Positions 24,565 to 36,809 are shown, counted from the stretch's first letter. The stretch: DNA of 64,000 nt from Triglochin maritima (GCA_963682175.1 OY821777.1:2187501-2251500), one strand, 5' to 3'. Notes: generated from the letters alone by a model not told the origin. Made by a program: numbers and translations.

Positions 24565-25035
24565 AAACACAACCAAAATTCATCCTTATATCCCTTGACG
24601 GGATGAAAACTGGGTCGTGACCAGGTCATGAAAAAAATAGTTTTTAACGGTGGAAAACTTCGGTCCTGGATGACCGGTCATCCATTATTTTATTATTTTT
24701 TGATTTCGTTTTGTTTTGATTTTTTTAATTTTTTGTTTGAGTTTTTTTTAATTTTTTTCCTTCGAAAAATACGTTTTATAATTGTTTTGAATTTTTTAGA
24801 TTTTTTTTAAGTTTTTTTAAATTTTTATTAAGACAAACCCTGGAGGAGAGAGGTAGGTTGTGTTGGGTTGTGGTTAAGAGGTGAATAATGTAGGAAAGAG
24901 AAGAAGGTGAGTTGAGGAAAGAGAAATATAATGTGAAGAGAGAGAAAACTGATTTTGAAGAGAGAGAACTGATGACCGGATCGTCATCACAAGGGATCGT
25001 CCAGGTCATGACAAGGGATGGTCTGTGGTTAACTT
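24565..25035. mobile_element. Tourist-like MITE, copy 1 (diverged)
   Basis: It shares its order of parts with the two clearer copies at 34775-35299 and 53915-54325. There is a CCCTTGACGGGATGAAAAC terminus with GTGACCAGGTCATG, then a T-rich core (TTTTGTTTTGATTTTTTTAA, TACGTTTTATAATTGTTTTG), then a purine-rich part (GTTGTGGTTAAGAGGTGAAT, GTAGGAAAGAGAAGAAGG), and an end with GTCCAGGTCATGACAAGGGATGG. The exact ends and target duplication are unclear in this copy. Confidence 0.65.
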
Positions 25036-25059
25036 TACCAAAACCAAAAAAATTATATC

Positions 25060-25830
25060 TCCGTTCCGTAAAACTTGAAGCGCAAAGTCGAAGACCATCA
25101 CCCTAGTCCAAACGGGGAGAACCAAGACGTTAGTCTATTAGACGCTACATGTGTGTATTCACAAGGTCAATGGATAGTTTTAATTGGGTTTAGAGTTTTG
25201 TTTACAGGGTCGAGAATGTGGTGTCTCAGACGTGCGACTCTAAGTGCACAATCGTTTCCTGGTTGAACGAGACAGAGAATGCAGGAGGAACACCGAACCA
25301 TTCGCGTGAATACTTATATGGCTCATGGTTGACAACGTGGTCATCGAAGGATTAGTAAACCAATACGACAAATTAAAAGGAGGATTCAAGATGGGTGGCA
25401 GAGTGTATGTGTTTTCCGAGGAGGAGGTGTTCCGAAATCGGTATTTCCACCAAGGGTGGTTCAGTTTAAACCACGTAAAGAATTTGGAAGACGAACTCAG
25501 AGATTCCAACGTCGATGCCCATAGGGTCGACTACGTCAAGATTCTGGTAGTCCATTTACTCATGACATTTCTGTTCTCGGGGTCGAAAACTATGGCAAGA
25601 CCATGGATGCTTTGTTCTGTCAACAACCTTGACCAACTAGCCGATTATGCGAGGGCGACTGAGGTCTTCAAGTTGCTACAATGTGAGATAGCTTAAGCAA
25701 AATGGAGACACAAGGAGACGAGGAGAGGCAACGAATTCATGTCTATCGGCTACATCCAGGGATGCATGGTTGTTTTAATGGTAACAGCTCTTAATCCAGA
25801 GGTATGATAATGAAATAACATGGTATCAAT
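25060..25830 (+). pseudogene. Possible transposon-related remnant (DUF1985-like), uncertain
   Basis: An open stretch from about 25325 to 25696 encodes a peptide with YVKILVVHLLMTFLFSGSK followed by a VNNLDQLADYA segment. After the stop the frame continues as RRGNEFMSIGYIQGCMVVL. The spacing of a hydrophobic helix, an acidic NLD motif and a G-x-x-x-G-C/x-hydrophobic tail resembles DUF1985/Ulp1-type proteins carried by some plant MULEs. This resemblance is from memory and weak. The upstream frame (25060-25260) is broken. It lies between a Tourist-like MITE and a MULE-like foldback, which fits mobile origin. Confidence 0.3.
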
Positions 25831-26292
25831 GAATTAGGACACATGTGAAAAACCATGGGGTATGGATTTAAGTCCTCTAGGTAACATCTCATTTACAATG
25901 GTGTACATAAAACGTAGTTTGAGATGGTATGTACGTTAGAGGCAACAACATCGGTTAGGTTAGGTTCTGTTGGCAGGAGATATTTCTAAATATAATATGC
26001 AGGGTTTGGGTATACATTTACAGGGTAACTACTATTAAGTCATACGGTAATATCCTTTGAGTTAAATATCTAAAACCAGAGGGTAAGTTGAGATGAACCT
26101 TTTTGGAATGAAGAATTAATTGCAGTTGGTCGGACTCCATTGTTGAGCATTTAAGTAGTGGTAGATGGAAAGGAAAGAAGCAGTTAATAAGGATCGAACA
26201 ACGTTACACGTGAGAAGATGAAATATCGGAATACAAAAAAGATGCAGCACAAAAAAAAAAAAACATTGTGGTCACTGCATCTTTAAAGAAAG

Positions 26293-26804
26293 AGTTATTT
26301 GCTTCGGTGCACTTGTAAAATGATGGCATTGGATATGTGCACTTGAGTTTTTAGATTTTATTTGGGTACAATTGCATAAAAATCATATTGGTTTTGTGTA
26401 CACCAAATTGACGATGCCAAAAGCCTTAACCTCCTTCTGACAAATAATCACCACACCAATGGCCATCTCAGCAAAGACCTAGAAGACGGAGGAGATTTGG
26501 CGGAGGTGACGACCAACTGACAAACGGAAGATGGCGTAGAGCGAGTTGGAGGAGTCGGGGAGAAGGTTGCAATTAATGGAAGTTTGAGTCCATGAAGGGT
26601 TTTGGCTGGAGGAGGTGGTTGGGAAAAGTAACGTGACAGAGGGATAACAATATCTATGAACAAAAAAGTGACGCAGTGAAACATCGTCAATTTGGAGTGC
26701 ACAAAATCAATATGATTTTTTTACAAGTGTACTTAAGTAAAATCCGAAAACTCAAGCCACATATCCAATATCGCCACTTTGCAAGTGCACCCAAGCAAAT
26801 AACT
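26293..26804. mobile_element. Foldback element with 12-bp flanking duplication (MULE-like)
   Basis: The termini AGTTATTTGCTTCGGTGCAC and its inverted partner form arms of over 100 bases (both contain ATTGGATATGTG and TCATATTG-TTTTGTG). The element is flanked by near-identical direct repeats CTTTAAAGAAAG (26281-26292) and CTTCAAAGAAAG (26805-26816), one mismatch in 12. Long terminal inverted repeats with a 9-12 bp duplication fit Mutator-like elements. The 250-bp centre has no significant ORF. Confidence 0.75.
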
Positions 26805-26849
26805 CTTCAAAGAAAGCAAAGAATGAGTAGAAAAATGAACTTCGAAGAA

Positions 26850-27230
26850 GGGAATTGTTAAACGTGATCCGAATTTTACTAAAATCGTATGTCCAAATTA
26901 CTGTTTTACTCTTCACAATCTATTTAATACTTATTACGTTCCGTAAAAAATAAAAAAAATCAGGACGACTGACTAGGACGCCTCATGGGGGGACACCTCC
27001 ACATGGGTGGGGGGGGGGGGGTGCCCCACATGGTGGGGGCGTCCTAGCCAGATGTTCCGTTTTTTTATTTTGTTTTTAAATCTTGAATTTATACGATACG
27101 TTATTTCAAATTATTTTAGGTTCCGTTGTAATATTTCGGTAGTGACGGGATGTGAAAAAAACACAAACGTAAATAAACATCATATCTTATTGTCTCGGAA
27201 ATTGACATACATACTTTTAATTTAAAACTC
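26850..27230 (+). mobile_element. GGCGTCT hairpin element, copy C (truncated)
   Basis: The start GGGAATTGTTAAACGTGATC and the following AAATTACTGTTTTACTCTTC match the inverted termini of the intact element at 58813-60167. A shorter GC-rich hairpin follows at 26965-27058 (GGACGCCTCATGGGG, a run of G, GGGGCGTCCTAGCCAGATG). Then comes an AT-rich arm with TATTTCGGTAGTGACGGGAT, equivalent to TTTTCGGTAGTAACCGGTCG of copy A. No opposite terminus is visible, so the copy seems truncated near 27.2 kb. Confidence 0.6.
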
Positions 27231-28167
27231 AACGTTGAATCGAACGTTTCAGAAACAGAGGAAAAAAAGTAACTGGACAAATGCAAGTTACTAAAAGTTT
27301 AGATTTAAGTTAGAAATTAATTCCCCGAGAGCAATCAAGTCTTGGGCCCTTAGCACGATCCAACTTTCTCCAATCGGGTTTGATCCATGGATGTTTATGC
27401 TCTTAATACATCACGCATTTTTATTCATAAATGATGGTCTCTTATATAATGGTGGCTGGTTGAATGGAGAGATGAAGACAAAACAATTTGTTTTTTTGTT
27501 AACATACTTTCTTAATATACTTACATGGCCTTGTGCCCTTGTAGAAACCTTATATCCAACCAGGAGTATTAATCAGTTATAGTTGGAAAACAATATTTTA
27601 AGGAGACATTCCTGCAAGATCACACAACAAAGCTACATAATTGTACCAGCTTAGTGCTCTGTTGGCAATTGTCCATTGGGTGATTGATTGGCATAAGGCA
27701 ATATATTAACTGGTGAAAAACAAATCAGATCTTTCAAAAACCTGTAACTACGAAAATGTTGTTCTGTTCTGGTTTTCGAGGAAGCAAGATGACAAAACTG
27801 CTAAAAGGCTATGTTCAATTTGCACGCAACAAACAAGTAAGTGCTAAAAGAACAAGGGATTATGTAGCTCTCATCATTGCATGTCATTCTTGAAGATCTT
27901 TCCTGCAACCTATCTGAAACAAAATGACCATTTTGATAATTCAGCAAACACCATCTACCTTATCAATTATGGGATCATGTTTCTGGATGGAAAGGAAATT
28001 ATCTCCATATCCAAATCCTGTAACATAAAAAGTAACTTATGATGTAAACCTAAGGAAACTGGTTTTCTTTGACAACCAGTTCAGCAGGAGCCTTTATTTT
28101 GGCAGAGAAGTAAAACAGGTTTCAGAAAGAAAAACAGTGACGCGGCCGGTTTTATTTAGCTACAAAC
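27231..28167. other. Intergenic / 3' region of the next minus-strand gene
   Basis: No coding exon is recognised. The part nearest 28167 probably holds the 3' untranslated region and poly(A) site of the minus-strand gene that ends there. Confidence 0.35.
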
Positions 28168-29561
28168 TTACAAAAACCATTCACCATCAGTCCCATTGGT
28201 TTCTCCAGCATCATAACTGCAAAAAAGACCCAGAAGAATCAGATAGCTGAATTCTGTGGAACAAAAAAAATCAAAATCAATCCCCTTCTTAAAATCATTG
28301 AATTTGAGTGAGCAAAATTTATTACGTTTAGGAAGCAAATTTATCAATTTTTGATTGATAGCAAATGATTAGTCCTTTTTTACTAATTTCAAAGAATTGT
28401 GCAAAGCCCAAAAATCAATCCCCTTTTACCATGGTAATGTTGCATCATGCAGGCATCCTTCATCCACATGTAGAGCACTAAGACAAGGTGGAGCACCAAT
28501 AGCCTCATCGATCGATTCGAATCTGACTCCTTCCATATTACATGTTGGCTTTTCATGGCCTTCAGGATTCTCCTCCAAATTCCAGAGCAACTCGCACCAC
28601 CAAGCTGAATGAACCAAGTTTAATTTGTCATTCCATTCTATATCATGTTGTTTCCCGATGGACCGAATCAGTTCCATCTCCTTATCATCCATTACTGGAT
28701 GGAATGATGACTCAATTTTCGGCTCAGACGTGGCTTCACAGACTCCTATGAGCCCAGTTGGTGCTATCGGGATCTCAGCCACCGATGCAGTGACACAAGA
28801 AGAACACGAATAAGATGAGGGAGGAGATAAAGACAGCATCGGGCTATCGTTATTACCACCATTGCTCAAAGCGGTCTCTAATTCCTCAAAATTAATGAAG
28901 TTGAGGTTCAAGCCCAAGGGTTACTTTGGAAGTGCAGAATTGAACATCCTGCACGCACCATCAGGGTAAATAGCATTATAGTGCCAGGACAAAGGCGGTG
29001 GGAAGCAAGTCTTATTGAAGTGATCAATTGATGTGGAGGTCATGTTGGCGTCGATCCTGTATCTCTTAGCTAAGTGTGATCCTTGTATAACTGAGGTGGA
29101 CGGGACTTCGGGTCGAGGATAAGGGAGTTGTGGATCACTCGTCCTTCGCATTGTTGCTCTGTGCAGCTTCAGAGCAGCTACAATTTCCCTCCTGGCCTCT
29201 GCCATGTTCAGCAGCCTCTCTTGGTAAGGCCTGCTGGTGTGGAACCTCCTCCTCACTTGTTTTTTGACTTGCTTTGGCTGTTGCTGCATCTCAACTTCAT
29301 GAGACGAGTATCCATGTTCCTCTTCTGGAGAATTCGGATTCATAGTTGGCTTGGAATTGCACGAACTCATCTGGCTCACAAGACTCCTGATAAAGGAACC
29401 AGAGAGGTGGGCCACTTCTATGTTCGTATTGCTTTTGCTCAAGATTTTCTTTTTTTCATGGTCGGTGAGACCGAGATTTCTAGCCCATCTAAGCAACCGT
29501 AACGATTGCGAAGAAATATCGGATAGGAACGATGATAATGATTTGCCTTTTGGGGTGCATA
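28168..29561 (-). pseudogene. Plant-specific conserved protein of unknown function, with in-frame stop
   Basis: Two exons are clear: 29561-28430 and 28216-28168, joined at TG|T to give a LPCYDAGETNGTDGEW C-terminus. The long exon starts after the acceptor AAGCAG and has no in-frame ATG, so at least one upstream exon is missing from this model. Visible blocks in order are [17 protein letters not shown], a basic block [20 protein letters not shown] followed by [11 protein letters not shown], a TAA at 28921-28923, then PLGLNLNFINFEELETAL, a Ser-rich stretch, MDDKEMELIRSIGKQHDIEW and NLVHSAWWCELLWNLEENPE. From memory, homologues (sometimes labelled hydroxyproline-rich glycoprotein family) have a Gln in the position of the TAA, so CAA to TAA is the simplest explanation. 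The 163 codons after the stop stay open in the same frame. The basic block suggests nucleic-acid binding, but the function is unknown. Confidence 0.72.
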
Positions 29562-32500
29562 CTGCTTAATGAAATGTCTATATAATTGCAGGACATTCTA
29601 AGTAATTGTTATGTTTCTACTTTTGTGTTCCTTAGGAGCAAAACAAAGCTGTAATTTCTTTAGGGTAAACCACGAACCTTAGTTTGAAAGGTTTATAGAA
29701 AATACAAGGAAAAATTATATTAATGCCTTACACAGTTTTTGGGATTCTACAAAAAGAAGCAAGTGTATATACTCTACTAATTGGGGTTTTTTATATTGGT
29801 GTAGTCCATGTAGTATGGACTGTCACTAGTATATTTGGCAGTCTTGAAAGGCAGCATCCAGTTGCATGAACATAGACATTGCCAGTCACATTTAGTATGA
29901 TCAACTATATTTGGGTATTAAGACAGAAACAAAGAAGAAAATTCTGAGAGTTGACAGAAGAATATCAATTCACTATAGCAGACCTATCTCTATGTCTGCA
30001 TCACTGTATGTTGCCTATACAGCTAATATGATCCAGACAAAAATGTGAGTATGGGACCAGTGGTGAAAGGTTGGAAGCTCAACATCTCCAGAGTCCAAGA
30101 ACAAAAGCTATATTTACAGATGCAATTTCTTTCCTAACCTTAATTTTCCTCACGGAAGCACTAACATCAGTAGTAAGCTAAGAGAGCCTATATAGGATCA
30201 ACGTCGCTTATGAGAATGTAAAATCTAGGGGATATGAAACATTGCGCATCTGCATGCTCCCAAGTTCATAACTACAATAAATCCCAAACCTGCAACAACA
30301 ATGGTGTACCGGACAGCTAAATATCTAGTGTGGTTGAATCTAAGTAGATGAGCAAATGTGGTCAGTTATGGTAATAATGGACTTCGAATTTTGGATTGTT
30401 GCTAGGAGATTATGGTTTTTTACTTGAGATTGTGGTAGAAAGAAGTACGACTAAGAGCGGCGAAAGAATTCAGTTACGTAAATTACCAACTTATTGAAAA
30501 TAATCTATATTTCCAATTCAAAGCATTACCTGCTTGCTTTATTTCAGCAGATGGTTGTTCCTATTATAGAAGTATGATACTTATGTAAAGTAAGTGCGGT
30601 ATTGCTTCCCATCATAATATTGTCTCGATTTTCAATTAGGACAGAGTTCAGTTGTACTGGCATGCCACTCTTGGGTAACCTTTGGTGTCACTTAATTTAT
30701 TGATAAAATTTAAAAGTAGCCATCGGTTAACAATTCCCACCAGAAAATGTAACTTCTAGATGTAACTTCTAGATGTAACTTCTAGATATAACAATTTCCA
30801 CCAATTATCCTAAAGGTGCATAATGTAACTTCTAGATGGCAGATGCCATAGAAAATGCAAGAGACCCAAACTTTAATAACAATTAACAAATATAGTTTAG
30901 TCCAATAGAAAAACAGATTTAAGAATTTGTTTCTACAGGGAAAAAATATCAACTTAAGATAACATGTAAAAACACAAAAATGGATAGTCTACAAAATCCC
31001 ATCAAAATTCCACCTCTAACAAGTACAAGTTGCTAAGCATACTAAATACCATTTCTTTTCTGAATCCAATTACCCTACATCTTAGAACAAAATCACAATC
31101 ATTAATTGGCATTCCCAATTCACAGCATCAAACATGGTACCAAAAGAAAAGTAATAATAAAATGAAGAGGAAAGTGCAAGGCATGGGAAGAGATGAAATG
31201 GATTTTTTTATATTGTCAAGTATTATTTGTTTCCACTTCCAATTTGTGTAGGTGTGCATGAGAGAAGATTACTTACTGACCCGTGGAGTGTGGATGGGAA
31301 ACAACCAACAGGAACACCAACCAGAGGAGGAGGCATGGCTTTGCTTCTTTGTGTGACACAGATTTGCACCACCAATCCTGTTCCAGTGGAGATATTGCAG
31401 GACAAATGGGAAGAGACCACCAGGCCTTTTCTGTAGCTCTCTCTCTTCACAGTTGAAATGCAAACTGTCACCTAATCATGTCTCTGTATTTTTTAACTCC
31501 TATATAAGATTCAACATTAGATAGGATGGTGAAGATATTCATGTCTGCTGTAATGCTACTGTAACCTTTGGTGGTTGGCAAACATATTCATGAACTATTT
31601 TATAGGTATTTTCAACTGCTATTTTTGTCTTTATATGGATATATACAGTTGTTGAGAGTTCACATTATTGTGTGATCTCAACGTTTTCAACATGAACAAC
31701 ATTGGAGGATGACAAGGCATAATAGTTCAAACCGTAAAAGTTCTAAAATAGATTTATGACCAAATAAATGAAGGGCTTAGGTGTAAAAATCCCTTTCTAG
31801 AAACGTTAGTTATGTGAACGTATAACAAGAATAATCAAAGTTGCTTACAGAAGAGGAAATGGCAAATGAATCTAAGTTCCAAGCAATTGTGTTGTTTCTG
31901 GTCTAACATTATAATGAAAGCATGCAGGCATGTGGCTCCAAGTGACATCACATTAGAGGGTGAAGAAGAGGCAAGAAACATCCACCACCCTCCATAGCCA
32001 TGCCAAAACATGTGGATGCATGCAGAGATGGGGGTGAACCTTTGCTTTGCTCTGCTTCATCTTTAAGACAACCACATAGTCACAATATGAGACGGAATTA
32101 TTATCCCTTTCTTATTAAGGCGCAATTACATTTTGTTGCTGATGCTTTTTGCAAAAGATATATGATTCTGTGTAATTGATTTTCGCTAGAATCACTTCCT
32201 AACCCACTCTTCTAGGAAAATCGATTCATGTAGCAATCACTTTCCGAGTTTCTAAATGTTTTTCAAGCTGGAATTTCCTAATCCCAACTTCACCATTCTC
32301 ATGAAGCAATACATGCAGTGATAATTCTGAAAATAAATGTTATGGACCAGAGCGTAGTAGAGGCATAACAATATTTTAATTCGAAAGGAATATGTAAAAA
32401 AAAATCAAAAACAGAAAATTCCTAATGAGAGAAAATGTGAGTACGAGTAAAAATGGATAACTTGTGGAATATTGGGAATCACTTCCACAAATTCTCTGTT

Positions 32501-33350
32501 AGAAGTCTAACAAGGTTTTTCTATTGCACCTTGCAAAGAATCATTCCTCTAAAGCAGTTACCAAACGCACCCTTACGGACAGAAGAAAAGGTTCAGTGTA
32601 GTTTTGTGAAACTGAACTAATACTTGAGGGCCAAAATGTAACTTACCATTCATTTATTTGATATGGTATTATTAGCCCAGTCCCCACCTAAGGGAAACAG
32701 TATATAGCCTGTCTTGGTTGGGTGCTGTAATTGGTGAAGTGTGGACCATCTGGTATTGTAATTACAGACCATGCAGTCCCACATCTACTGCACTGGTATT
32801 ATGGAATTATTGATAAAGCGGGGAGGGTGGTTGTGGTTGGACCATTTTTTGGCTTAAAGTTCTTCTGAAACCTCCACAGCTATACTATCATGTAGGCTTA
32901 GCTCTCCGTTCATATATTGCATGCACCACTTCCATCCTTTTGTTTTCAACCTACAATACAATTTTTTTCTTCTGTTTTTCACTGCACTTTCTGTGTCACT
33001 TAACATGATGTTCATCTATGTACAATAAGCTTTTGCATTTGATTAACACACATCATTCAAATATATGTGGTCTTGTTGCATATTGTTATCAAGATTGTGT
33101 GTAAAATTGCAGATTATCAAATCATTTGATTTTTTTAACGGTAATCATAACAGGCGCAGTACAATAAATCTAACAATAAAGTGTGTTCATTTTGATTAAA
33201 AAAAGGTACCATAAGCTCATCCTACATTCTTTCTAATAAAAAATTCACTCATGCAAACATGAAGTTCGATTACATCGTGCAATTACAATTGCTTAAAATG
33301 AAACCCTAGGTCTTTCAAGCATATTGCCCTCATTCTTGTAGGTGAACTTG
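29562..33350. other. Mostly intergenic; upstream exon(s) of the minus-strand gene may lie here
   Basis: No convincing exon is found. A minus-strand stretch at 31463-31270 ends in a good donor (TCA|GTAAGT) and is in the right phase to join the exon at 29561, but its peptide is not recognised, so it remains only a candidate. Elsewhere the sequence is AT-rich without repeats beyond those listed. Confidence 0.3.
30748..30786. repeat. Three tandem copies of a 13-mer
   Basis: TGTAACTTCTAGA occurs three times in a row, with a fourth isolated copy at 30824-30836. It is a short minisatellite of no known function. Confidence 0.85.
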
Positions 33351-33351
33351 A

Positions 33352-33551
33352 TATATACGGTTATTTGATACAAAACATGAGTTTAATTTCAATATCAATA
33401 TAGCTATCATTAATTAGTTTCTAGAATGTGAGCCATATTTCAACACCAATTTATATACGGTTATTTGATATGAAAACATGCCTTTAGTTTCCAAATCAAT
33501 ATAATTATCATTAACTAGTTTCTAGAATGTGAGCCATACTTTCATACCAAT
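33352..33551. repeat. Tandem duplication, period 100 bp
   Basis: Two adjacent copies begin with TATATACGGTTATTTGATA and both contain AGTTTCTAGAATGTGAGCCA. They differ at about 10-15 positions, so the duplication is not recent. There is no ORF. Confidence 0.8.
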
Positions 33552-33872
33552 GACCAACTAACTGATCATTACAAATGGAAACAACACATATAAATGATGT
33601 AGTAGACAAGGATTGCTACATAGGGCACATTATAGAAAACATATATAATTTTAACATGTAAATTTCAATTTTAAGTCTGTTTTTTTTCTTATTATACAAG
33701 GATAGATACAATTCTATGTCATATCCAAAAAGAAACTAATCCACTTGGCGATGTACTTTTTATTTTCACCTGTCGACGTGATATCTTGTTTTAAAGTAGA
33801 TTTTTTTATAGACACAACCACTCTCTATTCTAGTTAAACCTACGATCAAAAATTGTGTTGCTGACCCAGAAA

Positions 33873-34464
33873 TAGGGGTGTTAATGGATATTCGAATATC
33901 CGTTCGTATCCGTATTCGAATTTGGACATTCGATCAGCGAAAAAATATCCGTAAGACTGTATTCGTATTCGATCCGCGAAAAAAATATCCGTAAGACCGT
34001 ATTCGTATCCGATCCGTAAAGTCGTGGAGCGGATATGGTTATTGGTACATCCGGTCCGTATAATATCCGATTCGGGATCGGATATCCGTAGTACAACATC
34101 CGTATTCATATCCGTATTCAAATCCGTATTATATATAGTTATTCTTTAAATTAATGAAATATTTATATGTTAAGTATTTTTTCTATAAATTACCCAAGTA
34201 TATAACCTATCCTAAATTCCTAACCCTAAACCTACCTAAAGTCCTCAAAACACAACTCCAGCGGATATAAATACGGATACAGATAATATCCGTATTCGAT
34301 TTATATCTGGATACGGATAATATCCGTATTCGATCCGTATCCGACAGATTCTAAAATGGATATTCAATTTAATATCCGTCCGGATACGGATCCGGATGTA
34401 TCATTTGTTCCGCGGATACGGATATTGGTAGATCCGATCCATATTCGCTCCGTTGACACCCTTA
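33873..34464. mobile_element. Non-autonomous hAT-like element, 592 bp, body of TCCGTATTCG repeats
   Basis: A perfect 8-bp target duplication CCCAGAAA (33865-33872 and 34465-34472) flanks the terminal inverted repeats TAGGGGTGTTAATGGA and TAAGGGTGTCAACGGA (the latter as complement). Both features point to the hAT superfamily. The body consists of degenerate, often palindromic repeats of ATCCGTATTCGGATACGGAT type on both sides of a plain AT-rich centre (34130-34250). There is no transposase ORF; long frames in it are repeat artefacts. Confidence 0.88.
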
Positions 34465-34774
34465 CCCAGAAATATGCTGACGATAAGATGACGTTTTTGA
34501 TTTGTCATTATATTTATATTGGTTTTTTTATTAATATTTAGAGCAATTTCATTCTAGAAGTAAGAACACACGAAGAGCAGAAGATTGTATCAACTTAATA
34601 AGTAGAAAGACAGACAAATAAGCAGATTAAAAAAAAACTTTTATTTCCGTTCATTATGTTTAAACATAAGAATTTTTTATGGTACTAAGTGGGCATAGTG
34701 AACGTCAATGCAACCCGAAATCCTCTAAAACAGCTACCACCTTGTGTGGGGTAAGGGGGGTTGGGCGAACATAA

Positions 34775-35299
34775 GGGCATCCCTTAACGGGATGAAATCC
34801 CAGGTCAGGTCGTGGATGACCTGGGATGACCGGGTCATCCCCCTCTTAACAGGGGAGATGACCTGGTCATCTTCGACCAGGTCACTGCCCCGGGCGTTGA
34901 AACGCCCGGGTCGACGACCCGGAATTCCTGGGTCGTCGAATAAAATAATATTAAATTTTATTTTATTTTTTGTTTTGATTTTTGTTTTGATTTTTTTAAT
35001 TTTTTTGTTTGAGTTTTTTTATAATTTTTTTTTGAAAATTCGTTTTATAATTGTTTTGATTTTTTAGAATTTTTTTAAATTTTTTTTAAATTTTTACCAA
35101 GATGAACCCCGAAATGATGTGGAGGAGAGATGTTGGTTGTTGTGGGTTGTGTTGGGTTGTGGTTAAGAGATGAATAGTGTAGGAAAGAGAAGAAAGTGGG
35201 TTGAGGAAAGAGAAAGCTGATGTGGAAGAGTGAGAAAGCTGATTTTGAAGAGAGAGGGAGCTGATGACCGGGTCGTCCAGGTCATGGTTAGTGATGGCC
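34775..35299. mobile_element. Tourist-like MITE, copy 2, 525 bp
   Basis: The 3-bp target duplication TAA (34772-34774 and 35300-35302) and termini GGGCATCCCTTAACG and GGCCATCACTAACC (complement) fit PIF/Harbinger (Tourist) elements. Near the left end there are several GACCTGGTCATC/GACCCGGTCGTC units that can fold back, then a T-rich core, then a purine-rich part. It has no coding capacity. Confidence 0.78.
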
Positions 35300-35718
35300 T
35301 AAGTACATAACCTTACCACCAATGACAACGGAGGCAGTTTATAATCAACCTCTTTGTAAACGCAACACCATTTGTCACAACAGATAAGAAATATAAACAA
35401 TATAGTGAACCATTATTATTCATTGATTATTATCGGAAACCAACAAATAGTAAATCTTTGACTCTGTTCAAAATGGACATTGAGCACAGTGAACAATAAA
35501 AAAATGGCCATTTTTACATTTTTCAATCTTATTCAATCAGATTGTCCACATAAATTATTATAAAATCATATGAAATCAATGTGTTTCCCATTCAGTTATC
35601 ATGTTCTTCAAATTTTGAGTTTATTTTTTAAAATTTTGTCACAAAACATGTTTCAAAACAGCTTCCCTATTTGTCTGGAAGACAGGATATATATAAAACC
35701 TGAGGGTGTTTGGGAGCT

Positions 35719-35892
35719 TCAGAGATCTTGCATCAGCTTCAAGGTCTCATCTAAATGTTTAACTGGTTGGAACGGGTTGTTGTAGATGAGTTGGACAACC
35801 CTGTTCCTGTCCATGGCATAGGTAGCCTTCCTGCCAGTGTTCATAACAGGTCTGAAGTACACTCCAGTGTTTCCTAACCTTGTTCCCTTCAT
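35719..35892 (-). CDS. Unrecognised small ORF or terminal exon (57 residues)
   Basis: From ATG 35892 the minus strand is open to TGA 35719. The peptide has balanced, gene-like composition (GVYFRPVMNTGRKATYAMD, then NRVVQLIYNNPFQPVKHLDE), unlike the AT-rich surroundings. A splice acceptor (TTCCTTAG) lies just upstream at about 35902, so this may be the last exon of a larger gene or a captured fragment. I do not recognise the family, and no other exon with matching character is visible upstream within 900 bp. Confidence 0.4.
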   Translation of the reverse strand: MKGTRLGNTGVYFRPVMNTGRKATYAMDRNRVVQLIYNNPFQPVKHLDETLKLMQDL

Positions 35893-36809
35893 GACTTACT
35901 AAGGAAATTGCAGCATGCACTTCTATGCAAATACCTAGTTTACAATTTCAGGTAAAAGTCAATAAATTAAGATTTCAGTCATCAAATATTGGTCCTGTAG
36001 AAATGGAGGTAAAATTCCAGCAAGGGGTCAATCATGTTCAAGAAAGTTTAGGCAGTACCATTGTAATTATCGTAGATGTACGGAATCTTGCGGTAACTAT
36101 GTCATAAGAATGTGATTTGCATATAAGCATATGTAGTCATGTTAACAATCCAAAGGTTTCACAATGTTATATGTGCAGTGGCCAAAAGACACCGACACTC
36201 CAATCCAAATTGGACATTGAGATTGTGTGATCAAACAAATAAAGAAATGGAAACATTATGCCATACTAAAAAGACATTGATATACCTATTATTACTACTA
36301 TTTGAAACTTAAGTGAGACTTGAAGAGAGATGAAATTTTCAATCGAACAAAAATATATGTGAAGGCAGTAAAAAGGGCCATGAAATAAATAAGTGCCTCC
36401 ATAAAATTCAAAGTTGAACATCTCCTAATGGCTCTTCATTCATATTTAGACTTGTGATCAGTTTCTAAGATATGTGGAACACTTTCCACTTTTGGACTGA
36501 AATAAGCACACTTCCTATAATTATGAAACTATGAGCCACAAGGCACGTAAAATTAATATCAGGATTCATTTGAAGAAATCCTGATATAGTGATTGCCGAC
36601 TTCAAATGGTTGAGAACTATTGGTTTCATCTCAAGGAGCAATTAGCAAGCCAATTTAGGTTCTGATTCTCACCTCTTTTGGAATATCACCAGTAAACAAT
36701 ACTTTTTGACTAAAAATAACACTAATCGGTATCGCTAAAGAATACCAAAGCAAGCACAACATAATCACCTTATGAAAAATCACACCAAAGCAAGCACAAC
36801 ATAACCACC

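Noticed and set aside
29128..29502. Plus-strand ORFs opposite the unknown-function gene
   Set aside because: They are shadows of the minus-strand coding exon, which has conserved blocks and splice sites.
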